Below the pieces are notes generated by a model. That model searched no databases and was not told where the DNA came from. It saw only the letters and a list, made by a program, of their open reading frames with translations. Shown piece after piece: positions 17,298-33,338 of a stretch of 64,000 bases of DNA. Position 1 is the first letter of the stretch. Every line of letters starts with the position of its first letter. Position numbers and translations under genes: made by a program. Source of the DNA: Mycobacterium malmoense (GTDB taxonomy: Bacteria > Actinomycetota > Actinomycetes > Mycobacteriales > Mycobacteriaceae). The stretch lies in NCBI RefSeq assembly GCF_019645855.1, contig NZ_CP080999.1, positions 868,001-932,000 of the forward strand. Direction: 5' to 3'.

Positions 17298-17730
17298 CGC
17301 GCCACCCCGGCCAACCCCGCGAGAAGCCGTGACCCGAAAATTTTGCGATAACTTGGCGCAACTTGCCGCCCCGCCCTCTTGACGGCAGGGCGTAAACGGG
17401 TCAATCTGTTGGGCAGCATGTGTCTGCTCTATTCGGGGAACGTCGAGATCGCCAGCCAGCGCCGATCCCGCCGGGCAGGTAGTTGAGGAATGCGCGGTCC
17501 TGCGCTATTGTTGGACGTTGCGCTGGCTACCTCCTGCCCACCTCACCCGCCACTTGACACCGTGGTCTTAGCCTGAGCCCCTTCTGCGGCCGAAGCTATT
17601 TAGTTGCGCGTGAGATCCGGACAGATCGTTCGCCGGCCTAACCGACAAGATTATTGCGGCGAACAGGGCCCGCTGGGCAGCGCCCTTTTAGGGTTCCCGT
17701 GAGTCGCACGAGGTGCTGGAAGGATGCATC
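17298..17730 (+). promoter_or_regulatory. rpoBC upstream region
   Basis: 433 bases without a gene between mkl and rpoB. It must contain the rpoBC promoters. TTGACG (about 17379) and TTGACA (17554-17559) are seen, but neither has a convincing -10 at 16-18 bases, so no single promoter is called. GGAAGGA at 17718-17724 is the ribosome site for the TTG start. Confidence 0.5.
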
Positions 17731-21279
<3,549 letters not shown>

Positions 21280-21338
21280 CGGCAACGTTGCGCCAGCGTC
21301 TTATTGGTAACTAAACCCGCAAGGGGAAAGGGAGTTAC

Positions 21339-25289
<3,951 letters not shown>

Positions 25290-25299
25290 GTAGCGCGAG

Positions 25300-25330
25300 C
25301 AGCCCCGGGTTTTCACCCGGGGCTGTTTCG
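25300..25330 (+). terminator. Intrinsic terminator of rpoBC
   Basis: Eleven-base stem CAGCCCCGGGT (25300-25310) and ACCCGGGGCTG (25315-25325), a four-base TTTC loop, then TTTCG. It starts 11 bases after the rpoC stop. Confidence 0.9.
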
Positions 25331-25333
25331 TGC

Positions 25334-25397
25334 GCGTCGAGCGTCACGCTGGCGTGGCCGCCGATTTCCAGGGTCGCGCTAGCGTGACGCTCGACGC
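25334..25397. repeat. 21-bp inverted repeat downstream of the rpoC terminator
   Basis: Arms 25334-25354 and 25377-25397 pair with one G/T mismatch around a 22-base loop containing GGCCGCCGATTTC. The ends CGAGCGT/ACGCTCG and the loop resemble the palindrome at 2483-2544, suggesting a dispersed family. It is redundant as a terminator because rpoC already has one. Confidence 0.7.
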
Positions 25398-25533
25398 CGA
25401 CCCACGCCATGCTCACAGTGGGTTTCCGCGCAGTAGTCACCACTCGATCCGCGAAAACGCTAGCGCCGGCGATAGCGGATTCGAAAGTCGCCTATTGGTC
25501 CGGGCGCGCCGCCACATGCGTCGGCACCCTCAC

Positions 25534-25547
25534 TACACTGGCCACCG
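25534..25547 (+). promoter_or_regulatory. Candidate -10 for a leaderless end transcript
   Basis: TACACT at 25534-25539 lies eight bases before the GTG start of end. Mycobacterial leaderless mRNAs start at the A/G of the start codon about seven bases after the -10. No Shine-Dalgarno is seen before this GTG. Confidence 0.5.
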
Positions 25548-26302
25548 TGCTCATCGGTTCGCACGTCCGCAACGACGATCCCCTGGCCGCCGCCCAAGCC
25601 GACGGCGCCGACGTGGTGCAGTTCTTCCTCGGCAACCCGCAGAGCTGGAAGAAGCCCAAGCCGCGTGACGACGCCGAGACACTGAAGGCATCGACCATCC
25701 CGCTGTACGTCCACGCGCCGTATCTGATCAATGTGGCCTCGGCCAACAACCGCATCCGCATCCCGTCGCGCAAGATCCTGCAGGACACCTGCGACGCGGC
25801 GTCCGCCATCAACGCCACGGCGGTGATCGTGCACGGCGGCCACGCCGACGACAACGACATGGAGGCCGGCTTCGAGCGGTGGGTCAAGGCGCTGGACTAC
25901 CTGAACACAGACGTGCAGGTCTATCTGGAGAACACCGCGGGCGGCGACCATGCGATGGCCCGCCACTTCGACACCATCGGCAGGCTCTGGGATCGCATCG
26001 GCGACACCGGGATTGGCTTCTGTTTGGACACTTGCCACACATGGGCGGCGGGTGAGGCGCTGGTGGATGCCGTGGATCGCATCAAGGCCATCACGGGTCG
26101 CGTCGACCTGGTGCACTGCAACGACTCCAAGGACGAGGCGGGCTCGGGTAGGGACCGCCACGCCAACCTGGGCAGCGGCCAGATCGATACCGAGCTGCTG
26201 GTGGCGGCGGTCAAGGCCGCCGATGCGCCGGTCATCTGCGAAACCGCCGACGAGGGCCGCAAGGACGACATCGCGTTCCTGCGGGAGAAGACCAGCGGCT
26301 GA
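25547..26302 (+). CDS. end: Endonuclease IV, AP endonuclease
   Basis: 251 residues from GTG (VLIGSHVRNDDPLAAA). Zinc-ligand blocks of the Nfo/endonuclease IV TIM barrel are all visible: VHAPYLINVAS, IVHGGHA, VYLENTAGG, FCLDTCHTWAAG, LVHCNDSKDEAGSGRDRHAN and ICETADEG. It incises DNA 5' to abasic sites in base-excision repair. The frame is open 46 codons upstream, but the conserved N-terminus begins at this GTG. Corresponds to Rv0670. lpqP, which follows it in M. tuberculosis, is absent. Confidence 0.94.
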   Translation: MLIGSHVRNDDPLAAAQADGADVVQFFLGNPQSWKKPKPRDDAETLKASTIPLYVHAPYLINVASANNRIRIPSRKILQDTCDAASAINATAVIVHGGHADDNDMEAGFERWVKALDYLNTDVQVYLENTAGGDHAMARHFDTIGRLWDRIGDTGIGFCLDTCHTWAAGEALVDAVDRIKAITGRVDLVHCNDSKDEAGSGRDRHANLGSGQIDTELLVAAVKAADAPVICETADEGRKDDIAFLREKTSG

Positions 26303-26361
26303 GGCCCCACACTGGCATTACACCTCTTGTTCGGTTGTCGAAAAAGTGTAACATCGACACC

Positions 26362-27999
26362 ATGTCAGATACGCATGTCGTCACCAACCAGGTTCCGCCC
26401 CTGGAGAACTACAACCCCGCGACCTCCGCGGTGCTCGTCGAGGCGCTGATCCGCGAGGGCGGTCAGTGGGGCTTGGATGAGGTGAATGAGGTGGGGGCGC
26501 TTTCTGCCAGCCGCGACGCGCAGCGGTGGGGCGAGCTCGCCGACCGCAACCGACCCATCCTGCACACCCACGACCGCCACGGGCACCGCGTCGATGAGGT
26601 GGAGTACGACCCGGCCTACCACGAGCTGATGCGCGCCGCCATCGGCCACGGCATGCACGCCGCACCATGGGCCGATCCAAGGCCGGGCGCGCACGTGGTG
26701 CGGGCCGCCAAGACCTCGGTGTGGACGGTGGAGCCGGGCCACATGTGCCCGATCTCGATGACATACGCCGTCGTCCCGGCGCTGCGCCACAACCCCGAAC
26801 TGGCAAAGGTTTACGAGCCGTTGCTGACCAGCCGCACCTACGACCCGGAGCTCAGGCCGGCCACCACGAAGGCCGGCATCACCGCGGGCATGTCGATGAC
26901 CGAGAAACAGGGCGGTTCCGACGTGCGCGCCGGCACCACCCAGGCAACCCCCAACGGCCCCAACGCTGATGGCAGCTACAGCCTGACCGGTCACAAGTGG
27001 TTCACCTCGGCGCCGATGTGCGACATCTTCCTGGTGCTGGCGCAGGCGCCGGGCGGGCTGTCGTGCTTCCTGCTACCGCGGGTGCTGCCCGACGGCACCC
27101 GCAACCGGATGTTCCTGCAGCGGCTCAAGGACAAGCTCGGCAACCACGCCAACGCCTCCAGCGAGGTCGAATACGACGGCGCCATCGCGTGGTTGGTCGG
27201 CGAGGAGGGCCGCGGCGTGCCGACCATCATCGAGATGGTCAACCTCACCCGGCTGGACTGCACCCTGGGCAGTGCGACCAGCATGCGTACCGGCCTGACC
27301 CGCGCCATCCACCACGCCCAGCATCGAAAGGCGTTCGGCGCCTACCTGATTGACCAGCCACTGATGCGCAACGTGCTGGCCGACCTGGCCGTGGAGGCCG
27401 AGGCCGCCACGATGGTCGCGATGCGGATGGCCGGCGCCACCGACAACGCGGTGCGCGGAGACCAGCAAGAAGCGCTGCTGCGCCGCATCGGCCTGGCGGC
27501 CAGCAAGTACTGGGTGTGCAAGCGCGCCACCCCGCACGCCGCCGAGGCGCTGGAGTGCCTGGGCGGCAACGGCTATGTCGAGGATTCCGGCATGCCGCGG
27601 CTGTACCGGGAGGCGCCGCTGATGGGCATCTGGGAGGGCTCGGGCAACGTCAGTGCGCTGGACACGCTGCGGGCCATGGCAACTCGCCCCGAATGCGTCG
27701 AGGTGTTGTTCGCCGAACTCGCCGAGAGCGCGGGCCAGGATCCGCGGCTGGGCGTCCACGTCGAGCGGCTGCGGCAAGACCTGACCGACCTGGACACCAT
27801 CCAATACCGCGCCCGCAAGGTCGCCGAGGATATCGCCCTGGCGCTGCAGGGCTCGCTGCTGGTGCGCCACGGGCATCCCGCCGTCGCCGAGGCATTCCTG
27901 ACCACCCGGCTCGACGGCCGGTGGGGTGGGGCGTTCGGCACCATGCCGGCCGGACTGGACTTGGCGCCCATCTTGGAGCGGGCCCTGGTAAAGGGCTGA
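26362..27999 (+). CDS. fadE8: Acyl-CoA dehydrogenase FadE8 (AidB-like)
   Basis: 545 residues, longer than standard acyl-CoA dehydrogenases, as in the AidB subgroup. MTEKQGGSDVRAGTT and GHKWFTSAPMCDIFLVLA form the flavin-binding segment. ECLGGNGYVEDSGMPRLYRE and GIWEGSGNVSALDTLRAM are the C-terminal flavin/active-site motifs of AidB-type members. Corresponds to Rv0672. TAACAT at 26349-26354, eight bases before the ATG and without a Shine-Dalgarno, suggests a leaderless message. Probably cotranscribed with echA4 eight bases downstream. Confidence 0.9.
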   Translation: MSDTHVVTNQVPPLENYNPATSAVLVEALIREGGQWGLDEVNEVGALSASRDAQRWGELADRNRPILHTHDRHGHRVDEVEYDPAYHELMRAAIGHGMHAAPWADPRPGAHVVRAAKTSVWTVEPGHMCPISMTYAVVPALRHNPELAKVYEPLLTSRTYDPELRPATTKAGITAGMSMTEKQGGSDVRAGTTQATPNGPNADGSYSLTGHKWFTSAPMCDIFLVLAQAPGGLSCFLLPRVLPDGTRNRMFLQRLKDKLGNHANASSEVEYDGAIAWLVGEEGRGVPTIIEMVNLTRLDCTLGSATSMRTGLTRAIHHAQHRKAFGAYLIDQPLMRNVLADLAVEAEAATMVAMRMAGATDNAVRGDQQEALLRRIGLAASKYWVCKRATPHAAEALECLGGNGYVEDSGMPRLYREAPLMGIWEGSGNVSALDTLRAMATRPECVEVLFAELAESAGQDPRLGVHVERLRQDLTDLDTIQYRARKVAEDIALALQGSLLVRHGHPAVAEAFLTTRLDGRWGGAFGTMPAGLDLAPILERALVKG

Positions 28000-28007
28000 G
28001 CCGCAAC

Positions 28008-28955
28008 ATGACTCACGCGATCAGGCCGGTCGACTTCGATAACCTGAAAACGATGACCTACGAGGTCACCGATCGGGTTGCGCGGATCACCTTCAACCGG
28101 CCGGAGAAGGGCAACGCGATCGTCGCCGACACCCCGCTGGAGCTCTCGGCGCTCGTGGAGCGCGCCGACCTCGATCCCGATGTGCACGTCATCCTGGTGT
28201 CGGGGCGCGGCGAGGGCTTCTGCGCGGGTTTCGACCTCTCCGCCTACGCCGATCGCACCGGCCCGGCCGGCGACGCGGATCTTAAAGGTGCCTACCGGGG
28301 CACCGTGCTGGACGGCAAGACGCAGGCCGTCAACCACCTGCCGAACCAGCCATGGGACCCGATGATCGACTACCAGATGATGAGCCGGTTCGTGCGCGGG
28401 TTCTCCAGCCTGATGCACGCCGACAAGCCGACGGTGGTCAAGATCCACGGCTACTGCGTGGCCGGCGGCGCCGACATCGCGCTGCACGCCGACCAGGTGA
28501 TCGCCGCCGCCGACGCTAAGATCGGCTACCCGCCTACGCGGGTGTGGGGCGTCCCGGCGGCCGGCCTGTGGGCGCACCGGCTCGGCGACCAGCGCGCCAA
28601 ACGCCTGCTGCTTACCGGCGATTGCATCACCGGAAAGCAGGCCGCCGAGTGGGGCCTGGCGGTCGAGGCCCCGGACCCGAAGGACCTCGACGAGCGCACC
28701 GAGCGGCTCGTGCAGCGGATCGCCGCGGTGCCGGTCAACCAGCTGATCATGGTCAAGCTCGCGCTCAATTCCGCTCTGCTGCAACAGGGTATAGCCACCA
28801 GCAGGATGGTCGGCACCGTGTTCGACGGCGTCGCCCGGCACACGCCCGAGGGGCACGCGTTCGTCGCCGACGCCGTCGAGCACGGCTTCCGCGAAGCGGT
28901 CAAGCACCGCGACGAGCCGTTCGGCGACTACGGCCGCAAGGCGTCACGGGGGTAA
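28008..28955 (+). CDS. echA4: Enoyl-CoA hydratase/isomerase family protein EchA4
   Basis: 315 residues with a crotonase fold: ARITFNRPEKGNAI, the oxyanion loops GRGEGFCAGFDLSAYA and KIHGYCVAGGADIALHAD, then VWGVPAAGLWAHRLG. A long insertion (about residues 85-125) between the two oxyanion loops distinguishes it from short EchA proteins. Corresponds to Rv0673. The start is the ATG just after the fadE8 stop, although the frame is open far upstream inside fadE8. Acts on an unidentified CoA thioester with FadE8 and EchA5. Confidence 0.88.
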   Translation: MTHAIRPVDFDNLKTMTYEVTDRVARITFNRPEKGNAIVADTPLELSALVERADLDPDVHVILVSGRGEGFCAGFDLSAYADRTGPAGDADLKGAYRGTVLDGKTQAVNHLPNQPWDPMIDYQMMSRFVRGFSSLMHADKPTVVKIHGYCVAGGADIALHADQVIAAADAKIGYPPTRVWGVPAAGLWAHRLGDQRAKRLLLTGDCITGKQAAEWGLAVEAPDPKDLDERTERLVQRIAAVPVNQLIMVKLALNSALLQQGIATSRMVGTVFDGVARHTPEGHAFVADAVEHGFREAVKHRDEPFGDYGRKASRG

Positions 28956-28959
28956 GCGC

Positions 28960-29682
28960 ATGCCGAACATGACGGCCCGGTCGGTGGTGCTCAGCGTGCT
29001 GCTTGGCGCCCATCCGGCGTGGGCGAGCGCCAGCGAATTGATCAGGCTGACAGCAGATTTCGGCATCAAGGAGACGACGTTGCGGGTCGTGCTGACCCGC
29101 ATGGTCGGCGCCGGCGACCTGGTCCGCTCCGCCGACGGCTACCGGCTCTCGGATCGCCTGCTGGCCCGCCAGCGCCGTCAGGACGAGGCCATCGACCCAC
29201 GGGTCCGGGCCTGGCGCGGGGACTGGCTCGTGCTGATCGTCACCAGCGTGGGCACCGACGCCCGCACCCGGGCCACGCTGCGAACTACCATGCACGACAA
29301 GCGATTCGGTGAACTGCGCGAAGGGGTGTGGATGCGGCCCGACAACCTCGACCTCGACCTGGGCCCCGATGTCGCGGCCCGCGTGCGGGTGCTCAGGGCG
29401 CGCGACGACGCGCCGGATCAGCTGGCCGGCGAGCTGTGGGACCTGCCCGCGTGGGCGGAAACCGGCCAGCGGCTGCTCGACGAGATGGCCCAGGCGACAG
29501 ACATTCCCGGTCGGTTTGTGGTGGCCGCGGGGATGGTGCGCCATCTGCTCACCGACCCGATGCTGCCCGACGAGCTGTTGCCCGCCGACTGGCCCGGCGC
29601 CCGGCTGCGCCGGGCTTACCACGACTTCGCCACTGAGCTGATGGAACAACGCGAACCAACCCGACTGGTGGAGGCGACATGA
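28960..29682 (+). CDS. PaaX-like transcriptional regulator
   Basis: 240 residues. N-terminal winged helix (VVLSVLLGAHPAWASASELI, FGIKETTLRVVLTRMVGAGD, LVRSADGYRLSDRL), central domain (WRGDWLVLIVTSVG...RTTMHDKRFGELREGVWMRP) and the C-terminal PaaX segment (VAAGMVRHLLTDPMLPDELL). PaaX-type repressors respond to aryl- or acyl-CoA esters, fitting a gene placed between echA4 and echA5. Corresponds to Rv0674. It overlaps echA5 by four bases (ATGA). Confidence 0.87.
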   Translation: MPNMTARSVVLSVLLGAHPAWASASELIRLTADFGIKETTLRVVLTRMVGAGDLVRSADGYRLSDRLLARQRRQDEAIDPRVRAWRGDWLVLIVTSVGTDARTRATLRTTMHDKRFGELREGVWMRPDNLDLDLGPDVAARVRVLRARDDAPDQLAGELWDLPAWAETGQRLLDEMAQATDIPGRFVVAAGMVRHLLTDPMLPDELLPADWPGARLRRAYHDFATELMEQREPTRLVEAT

Positions 29683-30446
29683 GCGATCCGGTGCGCATAG
29701 AGCGCAATGGCCCGGTGACCACGGTGATCATCAACCGGCCCGCGGCGCGCAATGCCGTCAACGGCCCGACGGCCGCGGCGCTGTACGCTGCGTTCGAGGA
29801 GTTCGACCGCGACGACGGCGCCTCGGTGGCCGTGCTGTGGGGCGATGGCGGAACCTTTTGTGCGGGAGCCGATTTGAAGGCCTTCGGCACACCCGAGGCC
29901 AACGCCGTGCACCGGACGGGCCCCGGCCCGATGGGTCCGACGCGGATGGTGCTGTCCAAACCGGTGATCGCCGCGGTCAGCGGCCACGCCGTCGCCGGGG
30001 GTCTCGAACTGGCCATCTGGTGTGACCTGCGGGTGGCCGAAGAAGACGCCGTGTTCGGGGTGTTCTGCCGGCGCTGGGGGGTGCCACTGATCGACGGCGG
30101 GACCGTGCGGCTGCCCCGGCTGATCGGGCACAGCCGCGCGATGGACCTGATTCTCACCGGCCGCGCCGTAAAGGCCGACGAAGCGCTAACGATCGGGTTG
30201 GCCAACCGGGTCGTGCCCAAGGGCCAAGCGCGAAGGGCGGCCGAGGAACTGGCGGCTCAGCTCGCGGCGCTGCCCCAGCAGTGCCTGCGGTCGGATCGGC
30301 TGTCGGCGCTACGTCAGTGGGGGACAACGGAATCCGATGCGCTCGATCTCGAGTTCGCCAGCATTTCCCGGGTCGCCGCCGAGGCGGTGGCAGGGGCCGG
30401 GCGGTTCGCCGCGGGCGCGGGCCGTCACGGCGCGCCGGCGAGTTAG
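29679..30446 (+). CDS. echA5: Enoyl-CoA hydratase EchA5
   Basis: 255 residues, crotonase family: VIINRPAARNAVNGPTAAAL, oxyanion-hole loops GGTFCAGADLKAFG and AVSGHAVAGGLELAIWCDLR, then FCRRWGVPLIDGGTVRLPRL. The second catalytic glutamate position is not obvious, so hydratase or isomerase activity cannot be distinguished. Last gene of the fadE8-echA4-paaX-like-echA5 unit. In M. tuberculosis mmpL5 would follow; here the convergent lipoprotein gene ends only nine bases away. Confidence 0.87.
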   Translation: MSDPVRIERNGPVTTVIINRPAARNAVNGPTAAALYAAFEEFDRDDGASVAVLWGDGGTFCAGADLKAFGTPEANAVHRTGPGPMGPTRMVLSKPVIAAVSGHAVAGGLELAIWCDLRVAEEDAVFGVFCRRWGVPLIDGGTVRLPRLIGHSRAMDLILTGRAVKADEALTIGLANRVVPKGQARRAAEELAAQLAALPQQCLRSDRLSALRQWGTTESDALDLEFASISRVAAEAVAGAGRFAAGAGRHGAPAS

Positions 30447-30455
30447 TCGGTCCCG

Positions 30456-30938
30456 TCAGCTGCCCTTGTTGATGGTGTTGCCCGAGCCGAGGTTGTCGAC
30501 CTTGGGATCACCGTCCTTGTAGGTGATGGTGTTGTCGAGCCCCACCACGCTGATGCGCGTGTTGACCTTGTCGAGGGTGATCTTGTTGTTGGCGCCACCG
30601 ATCGTCACCGTCGCGCAGGTGCCGGTGACGGTGAGCGTGTTGTTCGAGCCGCCGACGTTCAGCGACTTGCCGTCGGCGCAATCGAGGGTGGCGGTGGTCC
30701 CCATCGACCCGTAGTTCAGCGTGTTGCCGATCTCGACCGACGCGGTGGTGCTTGCGCCGCTCGTGCTCGTCGGTGCGGCCGCGCCGCTCGTCGTCGCGGT
30801 GGTGCTCTTTGTCGTCGCGGTGGTGCCCCCGGGCGGGTTGGCCGTCGAACTGCACCCCGCCAGCACCAGCGCCGCCACGGCCGGCGCCAGGGCGAGCGCG
30901 GCCAGCCTGGGCGAGTCAGTCGGGTGGGCGCGCATCAT
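30456..30938 (-). CDS. DUF3060-type lipoprotein (Rv0679c-like)
   Basis: 160 residues. Lipoprotein signal peptide with hydrophobic core LAALALAPAVAALVLAG and lipobox LAGC, then a Thr/Ser/Ala-rich linker (TTATTKSTTATTSG) and a C-terminal DUF3060-like beta-solenoid with repeated G-N-T/N-N-T units (GGSNNTLTVTG, GGANNKITLD, GLDNTITYKDG, GSGNTINKG). Likely anchored outside the membrane. Corresponds to the Thr-rich Rv0679c. The start overlaps the previous gene's TGA; an ATG three bases later is equally possible. Confidence 0.85.
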   Translation of the reverse strand: MMRAHPTDSPRLAALALAPAVAALVLAGCSSTANPPGGTTATTKSTTATTSGAAAPTSTSGASTTASVEIGNTLNYGSMGTTATLDCADGKSLNVGGSNNTLTVTGTCATVTIGGANNKITLDKVNTRISVVGLDNTITYKDGDPKVDNLGSGNTINKGS

Positions 30939-31312
30939 CCCGGTACCTGCTGCAGCCGGTTGGTCATGCCCAGCTCGCGGCCGCGGTCCCAAATGAACGG
31001 CGCACCGTTGTGGTAGAACACCGTCTCGTCCCAGCCGTAGGCGGTGATGTCGTGCGTGATCGAGTCGGCGACCACGGTGTTGGACGAGCCCATTACCGTC
31101 ACGGCCCAGCAGTTCCCCAACGCGGTGATCCTATTGCTCGTGCCATTGACGACCAGCGTGGCATCGTTGCAGTCCAGCGTCTGTTCGAGGCCCTGCCCGG
31201 TGACGTGGGTGTCGCCGTTCTTGGCGTGTGCGGCCGGCGCCGGGGCCGCCACAGAGGCCGCGACGGCGATGGCACACGTAGCCAGCGATCCAGCGACGGT
31301 TGTCCAGTTCAC
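30935..31312 (-). CDS. Secreted DUF3060-type protein (Rv0680c-like)
   Basis: 125 residues from GTG (VNWTTVAGSLATCAIAV), preceded by GAAGGGGG six bases upstream; the longer open frame (to 31435) has no such site. Sec signal peptide ending APAPAAHA. The mature part has DUF3060-like repeats (GLEQTLDCNDATLVVNGTSN, GSSNTVVADSI). Pairs with the downstream lipoprotein of the same fold, with overlapping stop and start. Function unknown; likely periplasmic or cell-wall. Confidence 0.82.
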   Translation of the reverse strand: MNWTTVAGSLATCAIAVAASVAAPAPAAHAKNGDTHVTGQGLEQTLDCNDATLVVNGTSNRITALGNCWAVTVMGSSNTVVADSITHDITAYGWDETVFYHNGAPFIWDRGRELGMTNRLQQVPG

Positions 31313-31513
31313 TGCGGGCCCCCTTCGAGACGGGTGAATCTGCTCGAATGAGACTACGTGCATTTGCCCGCTCGATGGCAGAGTTATTTGCATTTCTGGG
31401 TCCCAGCGCCGGGCTGGTTTCACGGCCGCCGTCAACTAGAGTCATTAGTTAGCCGCTGCGTCCACCGCGAAACGGCGGTGACCCACCCGATCCTCAGTCG
31501 AAGGGCGATCCCC

Positions 31514-32167
31514 ATGGCAGCTCCGGAACGGTCGTCGGCGGCTGGGCGCCAGCGCCCGGGGAAATCGGCCTCCCGCCCGGCCAAACTGAGCCGCGAGGGC
31601 ATCGTGGAGGGCGCGCTGGCCTTCCTGGACCGGGAGGGCTGGGACTCGCTGACCATCAACGCGTTGGCCACGCAGCTGGGGACCAAGGGACCGTCGCTGT
31701 ACAACCACGTGGACAGCCTGGAGGACCTGCGCCGCGCGGTGCGGATCAGGGTCATCGACGACATCATCACGATGCTGAACAGGGTGGGGGAGGGCCGCGC
31801 CCGCGATGACGCCGTGCTGGTCATGGCCGGCGCCTACCGCAGCTACGCCCATCACCACCCCGGCCGGTACTCGGCGTTCACCCGGATGCCGCTGGACGGT
31901 GACGACCCGGAGTACACGGCGGCCACCAGGGGTGCGGCCGCCCCGGTGATCGCCGTGCTGTCCTCCTACGGTCTCGGTGGTGACGAGGCGTTCTACGCGG
32001 CGCTGGAATTCTGGTCCGCACTGCACGGTTTTGTGCTGCTGGAAATGACCGGCGTGATGGACGACATCGACACCGACGCGCTGTTCTCCGACATGGTGCT
32101 GCGGCTGGCTCGGGGTTTGGAGAGCCTGGAGAGGCGCACCGCCCAGCACGGTGCCGCACAGAAGTAG
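31514..32167 (+). CDS. TetR-family transcriptional regulator (Rv0681-like)
   Basis: 217 residues from ATG 31514, preceded by GAAGGGCG. Basic, Ser/Arg-rich N-terminus, then HTH (LSREGIVEGALAFLDREGWD, INALATQLGTKGPSLYNHVD) and a TetR_C-type ligand domain (YRSYAHHHPGRYSAFTRMPL). Divergent from the DUF3060 pair with about 200 bp between. It precedes rpsL but is probably transcribed separately. Effector unknown. Confidence 0.85.
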   Translation: MAAPERSSAAGRQRPGKSASRPAKLSREGIVEGALAFLDREGWDSLTINALATQLGTKGPSLYNHVDSLEDLRRAVRIRVIDDIITMLNRVGEGRARDDAVLVMAGAYRSYAHHHPGRYSAFTRMPLDGDDPEYTAATRGAAAPVIAVLSSYGLGGDEAFYAALEFWSALHGFVLLEMTGVMDDIDTDALFSDMVLRLARGLESLERRTAQHGAAQK

Positions 32168-32413
32168 GAGACCGGCCGCCGCTTTGACCTGCGAGACCGG
32201 CGACGGGTATCGTGGTAGCTCGTGCCTGGCGGCTTACGGCGCCTGACGTAAGGAAGTGGATGCCGGGCGAATTCGCATGTCCACGATGCACGGATGGCTC
32301 CGGTGCTCGGCGCATGCGACACGCCAGGCCGCGGGGGAGTGCTTGAACCCCGAGAAGGGGCATAACCGCAGTACAGAGACTTGACATATAACGCCAACAC
32401 AGAAAGCCGGTAG

Positions 32414-32788
32414 ATGCCAACCATTCAGCAGCTGGTCCGCAAGGGTCGTCGGGACAAGATCGGCAAGGTCAAGACCGCGGCCCTGAAGGGCAGCCCGCAG
32501 CGCCGTGGCGTATGCACCCGCGTGTACACCACCACGCCGAAGAAGCCGAACTCGGCGCTTCGGAAGGTCGCGCGCGTGAAGCTGACGAGCCAGGTCGAGG
32601 TCACGGCCTACATTCCCGGCGAGGGCCACAACCTGCAGGAGCACTCGATGGTGCTGGTGCGTGGCGGCCGGGTCAAGGACCTGCCCGGCGTGCGGTACAA
32701 GATCATCCGCGGTTCGCTCGACACCCAGGGCGTCAAGAACCGCAAGCAGGCTCGCAGCCGTTACGGCGCCAAGAAGGAGAAGAGCTGA
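32414..32788 (+). CDS. rpsL: 30S ribosomal protein S12
   Basis: 124 residues, complete S12 (MPTIQQLVRKGRRDKIGKVK). K43 in TTPKKPNS and K88 in GRVKDLPGVRYK are both lysine, so neither usual streptomycin-resistance substitution is present. S12 is at the decoding centre. First gene of the str operon; its TGA overlaps the rpsG ATG (TGATG). About 245 bases upstream have no gene and presumably hold the operon promoter. Confidence 0.98.
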   Translation: MPTIQQLVRKGRRDKIGKVKTAALKGSPQRRGVCTRVYTTTPKKPNSALRKVARVKLTSQVEVTAYIPGEGHNLQEHSMVLVRGGRVKDLPGVRYKIIRGSLDTQGVKNRKQARSRYGAKKEKS

Positions 32789-33258
32789 TGCCGCGCAAGG
32801 GGCCCGCGCCCAAGCGTCCGTTGGTCAATGACCCCGTGTACGGGTCGCAGCTGGTGACCCAGCTGGTGAACAAGGTTTTGCTCAAGGGGAAGAAATCGTT
32901 GGCCGAGCGCATTGTTTATGGTGCGCTCGAACAAGCCCGCGACAAGACCGGGACCGATCCGGTGATCACCCTCAAGCGCGCCCTCGACAACGTCAAGCCG
33001 GCCCTGGAGGTCCGCAGCCGCCGCGTCGGCGGTGCGACCTATCAGGTGCCCGTCGAGGTGCGTCCGGACCGGTCCACGACGCTGGCGCTGCGCTGGCTTG
33101 TCAGCTTTTCGCGGCAACGCCGGGAAAAGACCATGATCGAGCGGCTGGCAAACGAGATCCTGGATGCCAGCAACGGCCTCGGGGCCTCCGTCAAACGGCG
33201 TGAGGACACCCACAAGATGGCCGAGGCCAACCGCGCCTTTGCACATTATCGCTGGTAG
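32788..33258 (+). CDS. rpsG: 30S ribosomal protein S7
   Basis: 156 residues, standard S7 (MPRKGPAPKRPLVNDPVYGS, YQVPVEVRPDRSTTLALRW, SVKRREDTHKMAEANRAFAH). Nucleates the 30S head. Translationally coupled to rpsL by a TGATG overlap. Confidence 0.98.
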   Translation: MPRKGPAPKRPLVNDPVYGSQLVTQLVNKVLLKGKKSLAERIVYGALEQARDKTGTDPVITLKRALDNVKPALEVRSRRVGGATYQVPVEVRPDRSTTLALRWLVSFSRQRREKTMIERLANEILDASNGLGASVKRREDTHKMAEANRAFAHYRW

Positions 33259-33338
33259 GCGCGCACCGGCGCCAATTGGCAGAGTGGCCGGGCGCAACTG
33301 ACAGCGAACCAAGCAACCGAAAGAGTGGGAAGACTTCT

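Noticed and set aside
17554..17582. TTGACA as rpoB promoter
   Set aside because: No acceptable -10 at 16-18 bases; only a general upstream region is annotated.
32382..32413. TTGACATATAAC just before rpsL as a promoter
   Set aside because: TTGACA and TATAAC abut, so they cannot be -35 and -10 of one promoter; TATAAC alone as an extended -10 is possible but unsupported.
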